A DNA stretch of 26,970 nucleotides from Abiotrophia sp965245735 (GTDB lineage: Bacteria; Bacillota; Bacilli; Lactobacillales; Aerococcaceae), in NCBI GenBank assembly GCA_965245735.1, contig CBDFAX010000026.1:1-26970 (forward strand), in the 5' to 3' direction. The notes under the pieces were generated by a model. The model saw nothing but the letters and a program-made list of their open reading frames with translations. It ran no database searches and was not told where the DNA came from. Both the position numbers and the translations under genes were made by a program. Every line of letters begins with the position of its first letter. Position 1 is the stretch's first letter. Of the stretch, positions 21,292 through 26,970 are shown piece by piece.

Positions 21292-22776
21292 TTATTTATT
21301 CTTTAGGAGCTGGCGAATATCTTCTAGACAAGTCCGGCGCAAGAGGTGGCCGTTCTCGAAGACTGGCAGCAGCAAGTTGTCGCAGCCTGCCAAGCTTTCG
21401 CGGGTATGGCCGTCTTCATAGGTCAGCTGACCTTGGTCATTGCGGTATACCCGCACCCGGCCTTTTTGCGACTTCTTGGTGCCGCCCTTATCGGTCTTAG
21501 GCGCCTTGAAGATGGCCTTTTCCTGACCGTCGATGACCACAGAGGTGGCCTTGAGGGCGAAGCCGAAGGAGTCCCGGGTCATGGATTGATAGGACCGGCT
21601 GCCAATACCGAAGACCACGTTGGAGCTAGCAAAGCCCTTAGCAGCCAAGCGCTCTAGGATCAGTTGGGCCCGTTCCAGGGTAATGGAGTCGCCATAGATG
21701 GCCCCGATATGCGGATCCAGCACCTTGTAGCCCAAGTCATTGACCTGGCCGCCGAAGGTATTCCAGAGGCACTCAATTAGCCCTTTTTCTTCTGGCGTTT
21801 GGCCCTTGCCGAAGCCCGGGACGGTCCCGCAGAGGATGTCTTCTGGCACGCCAGAGTCAGGCCGGATGACCAAGCGACCGTCACGTTCCAGAATGACTGA
21901 CTTAAGGGCTGGCAGGTATTCCCCTACCACGCGCCAGAAGTCCCAACTGTCGCTAACCACGCTGACAAAGCCCTTAGGATAGACATCCGTCAACAGGTGG
22001 CGGAAGAGTTCTTGCTCGCTATCCTCGCCATAGGCACACATGACACTGTGCTCAGTGGCCGGAATACTCATAATAATTGGCGCCTTTTCACAGTCAGCCT
22101 CATAGTATTCTTCATGGAAGCAACCAGCTGGGATGGTGTCAGAGCCCAAGAAGCTGAGCAAATGCGCCGCACCTGACACGGTCGAGGTCATTTCGGAACT
22201 CATGCCCCGCATACCGAAGTCATGGGCTTGGAAGTCCACGCCCTCGACGCCACCTGTGGTTTGCAGGCTGAAGCTTTCCAAAATCCGGCGATAGCCATCG
22301 GCCACAGTAGCGCTAGTCATCGGCAACCAGAGGGTGTTGACCATGGTGGTTTCCAGGTAGCTAGACAACCAGAAGAAGTCCGGATGGGTATTCTCGATGG
22401 TCAAAACTGGCACCTTGATAGGCGCCCGGGTCCCTTCAGCTAGGGCAGAAATTTTAATAGGCAGATAGCCTAGATCGTGCAGGGCCTCCAAATGAGCCAC
22501 TGGCACTGGGTCCAAGCCTAGGGAGTGCTTAACGAAGCGTTGGTAGTCGGCGATGACTTGACGCTTAGGCTTTTGGAAGAAGCCCTCGTTGAAGCGTCGG
22601 ATCAAGTATTCCTTGATATAGTATTGAATCCCGAAGACCACCACATGTTGGCTAAATTGAGCCCGTTCATTGGAACGTGGGGTCAAAACCGAGTAGACAT
22701 TCTCGGTCTTGGCTGGGTATTGTTCCCGGTGGGAGAGTTTGTAGAAATCTGCTAAGAGGGTAACTGGCGTATTCAT
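21292..22776 (-). CDS. nadV: Nicotinamide phosphoribosyltransferase
   Basis: NadV joins nicotinamide and PRPP to nicotinamide mononucleotide, salvaging NAD in one step without deamidation. The 494 residues match the NAMPT/NadV family: N-terminal LLADFYKLSHREQYP, aromatic nicotinamide-binding segment, DFGMRGMSS near 186-194, the activating histidine H243 in PATEHSVM (equivalent to human H247), VSDSWDFWRVV, IRPDSGVPEDI and GAIYGDSIT. It lacks the PncB signatures. AAAGGAG precedes the ATG. It lies 29 nt behind prfC on the same strand and is probably cotranscribed. Base composition is like its neighbours, so a recent phage origin is not suggested. Confidence 0.92.
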   Translation of the reverse strand: MNTPVTLLADFYKLSHREQYPAKTENVYSVLTPRSNERAQFSQHVVVFGIQYYIKEYLIRRFNEGFFQKPKRQVIADYQRFVKHSLGLDPVPVAHLEALHDLGYLPIKISALAEGTRAPIKVPVLTIENTHPDFFWLSSYLETTMVNTLWLPMTSATVADGYRRILESFSLQTTGGVEGVDFQAHDFGMRGMSSEMTSTVSGAAHLLSFLGSDTIPAGCFHEEYYEADCEKAPIIMSIPATEHSVMCAYGEDSEQELFRHLLTDVYPKGFVSVVSDSWDFWRVVGEYLPALKSVILERDGRLVIRPDSGVPEDILCGTVPGFGKGQTPEEKGLIECLWNTFGGQVNDLGYKVLDPHIGAIYGDSITLERAQLILERLAAKGFASSNVVFGIGSRSYQSMTRDSFGFALKATSVVIDGQEKAIFKAPKTDKGGTKKSQKGRVRVYRNDQGQLTYEDGHTRESLAGCDNLLLPVFENGHLLRRTCLEDIRQLLKNK

Positions 22777-22805
22777 GGGCCTGGCTCCTTTCTATGAGCA
22801 AGTGA

Positions 22806-24380
22806 TTAGAGTAATTTTTTCAATTCAATGTCTGGGTACTTGTCCTTGAACCAATTTTCAGCAAAGGCATTCTCGAACAAGAAGACTGGCTGACCGAAGC
22901 GGTCCTTAGCCAAGAGGTTACGGCTGGAAGACATGTTAGGGTTGAGGTCCTTCTCGTCAATCCAACGGGCAATCTTGTTGCCAATTGGGGTCATGTCCAC
23001 TTCCGCATTGTATTCATGCAGGAGGCGGTACTGGAAGACTTCAAATTGCAGCTGACCAACCGCCCCGATAATGTATTCTTCGGTGTGGTAGGTCTTGTAG
23101 AGCTGGATGGCCCCTTCTTGGACCAGCTGCTCAATCCCCTTGTGGAAGGACTTCTGCTTCATAACGTTCTTAGGCGTTACCTTCATGAAGAGTTCCGGCG
23201 TAAACTGTGGCAGGGGCTTGAATTGCAGACCAGCATTGCCTGTATAGAGGGTGTCGCCAATCTGGAGGTTGCCTGTATCATAGAGCCCAATAATGTCCCC
23301 GGCAACGGCTTCTTGCACTTCTTCCCGAGTGTCGGCCATGAATTGGGTAGTGTGGGCCATGCGGATGGTCCGCTTGGTCCGGTTGAGGGTCACGTTCATG
23401 CCCTGCTCAAATTTGCCTGAGCAGATACGGACGAAGGCGATCCGGTCGCGGTGGGCTGGGTTCATGTTGGCCTGAATCTTGAAGATAAAGCCAGTAAAGC
23501 GTTCATCGGTTGGTTGGACTACTACCCCTTCCTCTGCCTCCACTGCGGCTGGCGCTGGCGCCAAATCCACAAAGGCATCGAAGAAGGTTTGGACCCCGAA
23601 CCCGGTTAAGGCTGACCCGAAGAAGACAGGCGTCAACTTACCCCGGTTAATGAGCTCGCGGTCGAAAGCATTGCCCGCTTCTAACAAGAGCTGGGCATCT
23701 TCCATGGCTTGAGAATAGATAGAGGATTGCTTGAAGGCATGGTCGCCTTGAGCTTCCCCGTCTTCATCTAGAGGAATATAGCTGTCCTCTTCCCCTTCTA
23801 GACCGCGTAGTTCCACCCGGTTATTGTAGAGGTCGTAGAGGCCTAGCAAGTTTTTCCCCATACCCATTGGCCAGTTCATCGGGTAGGCGTCAATGCCTAG
23901 GACTTCTTCTAGTTCCGCCACCAATTCTAGGGGCTCCCGACCGTCCCGGTCCAACTTGTTCATGAAGGTGAAGATCGGGATACCACGCATGGAGCAGACT
24001 TCGAAGAGTTTCTTGGTCTGAGGCTCAATCCCCTTCCCTGAGTCAACCACCATGACCGCGGCATCCACCGCCATCAGGGTCCGGTAGGTATCTTCCGAGA
24101 AGTCCTCGTGCCCTGGGGTGTCCAGGATATTGACTTGGTAGCCATCATAGTCCACCTGCATAACCGAAGAAGTAACGGAGATGCCCCGTTGCTTTTCGAT
24201 TTCCATCCAGTCGGACTTGGCGAATTTCTTAGACTGCTTCCCCTTGGCCTTGACCGTCCCGGCTTCCCGGATAGCCCCCGAGAAGAGCAGGAGTTGCTCG
24301 GTGATGGTCGTTTTCCCCGCGTCCGGGTGAGAAATAATGGCAAAGGTCCGGCGCTTGGCTACTTGACTTGTTAAACTCAT
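22806..24380 (-). CDS. prfC: Peptide chain release factor 3
   Basis: RF3 is the translational GTPase that recycles RF1/RF2 after termination. The 524-residue protein has the P-loop HPDAGKTT at 18-25, RGISVTSSVMQ in switch I, DTPGHEDFSEDTYR as G3, NKLDRD as G4, and the domain II/III sequence of RF3 (QFKPLPQFTPELFMKV). The ATG at 24378-24380 is preferred because AAGGAG lies 6 nt upstream and MSLTSQVAKRRTFAIISHP is the family start; the frame runs on to 24425 without support. The divIVA-like gene ends 57 nt upstream, separated by a probable weak terminator. Confidence 0.97.
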   Translation of the reverse strand: MSLTSQVAKRRTFAIISHPDAGKTTITEQLLLFSGAIREAGTVKAKGKQSKKFAKSDWMEIEKQRGISVTSSVMQVDYDGYQVNILDTPGHEDFSEDTYRTLMAVDAAVMVVDSGKGIEPQTKKLFEVCSMRGIPIFTFMNKLDRDGREPLELVAELEEVLGIDAYPMNWPMGMGKNLLGLYDLYNNRVELRGLEGEEDSYIPLDEDGEAQGDHAFKQSSIYSQAMEDAQLLLEAGNAFDRELINRGKLTPVFFGSALTGFGVQTFFDAFVDLAPAPAAVEAEEGVVVQPTDERFTGFIFKIQANMNPAHRDRIAFVRICSGKFEQGMNVTLNRTKRTIRMAHTTQFMADTREEVQEAVAGDIIGLYDTGNLQIGDTLYTGNAGLQFKPLPQFTPELFMKVTPKNVMKQKSFHKGIEQLVQEGAIQLYKTYHTEEYIIGAVGQLQFEVFQYRLLHEYNAEVDMTPIGNKIARWIDEKDLNPNMSSSRNLLAKDRFGQPVFLFENAFAENWFKDKYPDIELKKLL

Positions 24381-24402
24381 ATTGTGCTCCTTCTTAGTAA
24401 GC

Positions 24403-24428
24403 AAAAGCCCGTGGTTGGTTGACACGGG
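24403..24428 (-). terminator. Weak terminator after the DivIVA-like gene
   Basis: Stem CCCGTG/CACGGG (24423-24428 with 24408-24413) with a 9-nt loop is followed on the minus strand by CTTTTG. The short T run suggests partial termination, so prfC could be transcribed by read-through. Confidence 0.5.
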
Positions 24429-24437
24429 ACTTGAGGC

Positions 24438-25274
24438 TTATGATCGTTTCTTCTTGTTGTGTTTGGGTTTAAAAGGGACGAGCTTGCGGTCAGCATCGCT
24501 GACTGAGCTGGAGGACTCTTCCCCTACGGGCGCTTCTTCATAGACTTGATCAGACCCGACAACTTTCTTGACTGCTTGGAACTGAGAGGAGGCGTCGTCC
24601 TCCTGGTCATGCTTATCTTTGGCAGATGTTGATGACGCGTTCGATTGGGGCGCCTCTTGATTAGGCTCGACCGTCATCACTTCCTGGATTAATTTCTTCA
24701 ATTCTTGCTTCTCTTCTTCAGTCAGGCTGCCGTCTTGTAAGAGGTGGCTTAAATCGTCCCGACCCTTAAGGCTAAAGCCCTCGTCGGCCACATATTCCTT
24801 AAGCTGGATGTTGAAGCGATTGACTTCCTTCTCTGGATAGAGGGCATCAAAGTCAGTGTCTTTGAGGATGGCTTCATACTGTGACAAGATAGTCATCATT
24901 TGGGCCTTCATCTCATTGAGCTGGTCCTTGAGTTGGGCCCCACCTTCCACCAAATCATGGCTGTAGGCGGCGAACTCTTCCTTGTATTGGACCACTTGTT
25001 GGTTGGTCTGATCGACTAGGCGTTGGGCCTCTTCCGTCGATTCTTGCACAATCTGATTACCTGTGCGGCGGGCATCCACAATCCCATCCTTAAGGGCTTG
25101 TTCCATGTCCTGGTATTTGACCATATCTGCTTGCAGCTTGGTCACTTGTGCTTGGATGTCAGCGACTTGCTTTTCGAGCTCACTGATGCGCTGATCCTTG
25201 GATTCAATGACGCGTTCTACCTGACTACGATTGTAGCCGAAGAAGCTTAATCCAATATGGGTTACTTGACTCAT
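24438..25274 (-). CDS. DivIVA-domain protein
   Basis: A 278-residue protein of the DivIVA/GpsB type, which recognise membrane curvature at septa and poles and organise division or cell-wall synthesis. The N-terminus has the family pattern (THIGLSFFGYNRSQVERVI), followed by a long coiled coil (about 25-150), a helical part, and an acidic, low-complexity tail rich in S, E and D that ends in a basic cluster (KPKHNKKKRS). The start at 25272-25274 is chosen because AAAGGTGA lies 5 nt upstream and the promoter -10 (25294-25299) would lie inside any longer version. It may not be the housekeeping DivIVA, which normally sits after the ylm genes. Confidence 0.82.
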   Translation of the reverse strand: MSQVTHIGLSFFGYNRSQVERVIESKDQRISELEKQVADIQAQVTKLQADMVKYQDMEQALKDGIVDARRTGNQIVQESTEEAQRLVDQTNQQVVQYKEEFAAYSHDLVEGGAQLKDQLNEMKAQMMTILSQYEAILKDTDFDALYPEKEVNRFNIQLKEYVADEGFSLKGRDDLSHLLQDGSLTEEEKQELKKLIQEVMTVEPNQEAPQSNASSTSAKDKHDQEDDASSQFQAVKKVVGSDQVYEEAPVGEESSSSVSDADRKLVPFKPKHNKKKRS

Positions 25275-25293
25275 ATGGGTCACCTTTCTACTC

Positions 25294-25321
25294 ATTCTAA
25301 CTGTCCCTATTAGTTTATCAA
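25294..25321 (-). promoter_or_regulatory. Promoter of the DivIVA-like gene
   Basis: -35 TTGATA (25316-25321) and -10 TAGAAT (25294-25299), each 5 of 6, are 16 bp apart. The leader would be only about 13 nt. The -35 overlaps the ansA terminator stem. Confidence 0.72.
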
Positions 25322-25352
25322 AAAAACGGCGCCTTGGCATCCCTTTTTTGAT
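25317..25352 (-). terminator. Terminator of ansA
   Basis: An inverted repeat ATCAAAAAA/TTTTTTGAT encloses a GC-rich imperfect stem; on the minus strand seven T follow. It lies 10 nt past the ansA stop. Confidence 0.55.
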
Positions 25353-25362
25353 AATTTTTCAC

Positions 25363-26337
25363 TTATTTTGCCCCTAAATGAAAGGCCTGGGCGATATTGA
25401 CCGGCGTCTGGCTGTTAAGCAAGACCAGCAACTTGATACGAGCCTTGACCCCGCTCAAGCCCTGGGTGAAGATGACCCCGGCTTGGCGCAGCTGCTTGCC
25501 GCCCCCTTCATAGTCATAAACATCTTCCGTAATGCCGTTGAAGGCCCGCGACACCATGACTACTGGCAGGCCAGCGGCCATAACCTTCTTAAGGCCAGCT
25601 AAGCTAGCCGGCGGTAGGTTACCCGCCCCTAGGCCTTCAATGACTAGGCCGCTATAGGCGCCCGAGTCCGCAATGTGGTCAAACAAATCGGCCGTCATAC
25701 CTGAATAGGCCTTAAGCAGGGCTACTTGCTTGGTCAGACTTTGGAGCTCATAGTGCTCGGTATGAATTAACTTCTGGAAGTAGAGAACCTGGTTCTTAGA
25801 CACAATCCCATTGGGGCCAAAGGTTGGCGTCTGGAAGGTGGCCACATTGGTGGTATGGGTCTTGGTCACATAGGTAGCCGTGTGAATTTCCTCGTTCATG
25901 ACCACCATAACCCCTTTGCCCCGTGACTGGTCGGCGACGGCGGTGACGATGGCCGACCGCAAATTGGCTAGGCCATCCGAACCCATTTCATTGCTGGAAC
26001 GCATGGCCCCGGTAATGATGACCGGAATATCCAGATCCAGGGTCAACTCCAGGAAATAAGCCGTCTCTTCCAGTGTGTCGGTCCCGTGGGTAATAACCAC
26101 CCCATCGAAATCGGCTTGATGGGCCTCAATCCAGTTCTTGAGCTCCAACATATGCTGGGGCGTCACATGAGGTGATGGCAGGTGGAAGAAATCAATGATG
26201 GTTAGGTCAGCCAAGGAGCGGAAGAGATTGCCTTCCTGGCTGAGCGGATTGGTGGAAGATGGCGAGACCTTACCAGTGGTCTGGTCCTCACTCATGGAGA
26301 TGGTTCCCCCTGTGTTTAATATGGCAATCCGTTTCAT
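25363..26337 (-). CDS. ansA: L-asparaginase, type I (cytoplasmic)
   Basis: Hydrolyses asparagine to aspartate and ammonia. The 324-residue protein shows both catalytic threonine motifs, NTGGTI at 8-13 and THGTDT at 83-88, and a lysine in TKTHTTN where the family has its catalytic lysine. There is no signal peptide, consistent with the cytoplasmic type. GGAGGG lies about 9 nt before the ATG. It appears to be a single-gene unit with its own promoter and terminator. Confidence 0.94.
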   Translation of the reverse strand: MKRIAILNTGGTISMSEDQTTGKVSPSSTNPLSQEGNLFRSLADLTIIDFFHLPSPHVTPQHMLELKNWIEAHQADFDGVVITHGTDTLEETAYFLELTLDLDIPVIITGAMRSSNEMGSDGLANLRSAIVTAVADQSRGKGVMVVMNEEIHTATYVTKTHTTNVATFQTPTFGPNGIVSKNQVLYFQKLIHTEHYELQSLTKQVALLKAYSGMTADLFDHIADSGAYSGLVIEGLGAGNLPPASLAGLKKVMAAGLPVVMVSRAFNGITEDVYDYEGGGKQLRQAGVIFTQGLSGVKARIKLLVLLNSQTPVNIAQAFHLGAK

Positions 26338-26389
26338 CCCTTGCCTCCCTCCTTTGGTCCTAATCGGCTATACAATACTTGCACCCCTT

Positions 26390-26418
26390 ATTGTAACATG
26401 AATGCCCCCCAGTGTCTG
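26390..26418 (-). promoter_or_regulatory. ansA promoter
   Basis: Extended -10 TGTTACAAT with hexamer at 26390-26395 and a -35-like CAGACA at 26413-26418 with 17-bp spacing lie about 55 bp before the start codon. Confidence 0.6.
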
Positions 26419-26453
26419 TAACAAATTCCCTACAAAATGGCCGACTCAAGGCT

Positions 26454-26480
26454 AAAAAAAGAGACCCTGGGGCCTCTTTT
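26454..26480 (-). terminator. Terminator of the GDPD gene
   Basis: Stem AAAAGAG/CTCTTTT (26457-26463 with 26474-26480), with further pairing inside, is followed on the minus strand by a T run (26454-26460). It may also act on the plus strand. Confidence 0.75.
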
Positions 26481-26512
26481 AGGTGTGCTTAAATTGGCTT
26501 AACTAGGAAAAG

Positions 26513-26604
26513 GGTGAGCCCATGCCAACCTAGCTGGTGAGCCCGAACCAACCTATCTGGTGAGCCCGAGTCAACCTAGCTGGTGAGCCCGTGCCAGTCC
26601 CGCT
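26513..26604. repeat. 23-bp tandem repeat downstream of the GDPD gene
   Basis: Units beginning GGTGAGCCC start at 26513, 26536, 26559 and 26582, a constant 23-bp period. The adjoining gene end (26606-26625, coding for the last residues QLASGN) resembles a diverged fifth unit, so the repeat probably grew from the 3' end of the gene. The fourth unit reaches the TAG stop at 26603-26605. Confidence 0.85.
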
Positions 26605-26970
26605 AGTTACCCGAAGCCAACTGGAGCAGATAGTCCAAGTAGTTGACCTTATGGGACTGGAGCTTTTGTCTGATCTTGGCCACTTGATCCGGCTGGTCCG
26701 TGATGATGGCATCGACCGGTTTTTGCAGGTATTTACGGATTTTCTCGTTGTCATTAATGGTCCAGACATAGACGGCCTTGCCCTGGTCGTGGGCTTGGTC
26801 AGCCAAGTAGTCCTGATAGGAGAAGTCCTCGATGACGAAGAAGTCTACTTGATTGTCGCCAAAGCCCCCTAGCTGGATAGGAATGACATAGCCGGTCTCG
26901 ATTTCTGGCGCCAGCCGCTCAATTTCTTCCATGACCTTGAGGTCCAAGGACATGGTCTTATACTGGGTCT
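26603..26970 (-). CDS. Glycerophosphodiester phosphodiesterase, C-terminal part
   Basis: Only the last 121 codons are in the window; the frame is open to the edge, so the start lies outside. The sequence has the C-terminal features of the GDPD TIM barrel: PEIETGYVIPIQLG, DFFVIEDFSYQDYLADQAHDQGKAVYVWTIND and the strand VDAIITDQPD near the end. Such enzymes cleave glycerophosphodiesters to glycerol-3-phosphate; in Firmicutes many carry N-terminal membrane helices, which cannot be checked here. Short 23-bp repeats start at its stop codon. Confidence 0.85.
   Translation of the reverse strand, partial: TQYKTMSLDLKVMEEIERLAPEIETGYVIPIQLGGFGDNQVDFFVIEDFSYQDYLADQAHDQGKAVYVWTINDNEKIRKYLQKPVDAIITDQPDQVAKIRQKLQSHKVNYLDYLLQLASGN

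Overview
The window looks like a chromosomal segment of a Gram-positive bacterium of the order Lactobacillales. The evidence is the fatty-acid operon in the streptococcal order (fabT-fabH-acpP-fabK-fabD-fabG-fabF-accB-fabZ-accC-accD-accA), a FabK-type enoyl reductase, a MarR-family FabT with its own operators, the ptsH-ptsI pair beside a DUF1827-family gene, and strong AGGAGG-type ribosome binding sites. Base composition is near 50% GC, high for the order. An Aerococcaceae-like organism (for example an Abiotrophia relative) is possible, but that is a guess.

Layout. 1-440: an array of palindromic 82-bp repeats followed by the terminator of the fab operon. 446-10344: the complete type II fatty-acid synthesis and acetyl-CoA carboxylase operon on the minus strand, with promoter and two FabT boxes at its head. 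10551-11219: a second, related array with an exact 81-bp period. 11308-16440: a minus-strand operon for an Hsp70 of the HscC type flanked by two membrane proteins with degenerate J domains. 16600-17034: a divergent PH-like-domain gene. 17091-18280: an AT-rich insert with an Abi_2/AbiF-type abortive-infection gene and, just downstream, a probable small structured RNA. 18327-18400: tRNA-Arg(UCU). 18616-20818: ptsHI with promoter, leader hairpin and a possible cre site. 20940-21218: DUF1827 gene. 21292-26337: nadV, prfC, a DivIVA-like gene and ansA, all minus strand. 26513-26970: short tandem repeats and the 3' part of a glycerophosphodiester phosphodiesterase gene that runs off the window.

How the genes work together. 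AccABCD make malonyl-CoA, FabD loads it on AcpP, FabH starts the chain, FabF/FabG/FabZ/FabK elongate it, and FabT probably represses the operon. The Hsp70 operon encodes one soluble chaperone and two membrane partners, suggesting a membrane-tethered chaperone system. HPr and EI are the general PTS proteins.

The least explained items are the two repeat arrays, both of which start just past the terminator of a minus-strand operon; the probable small RNA behind the Abi gene; the HPD-less J-domain/Hsp70 module with its ten tryptophan-centred motifs; a strongly structured 163-nt gap inside the fab operon; and two places where the 3' end of a gene has been tandemly duplicated past its stop codon.
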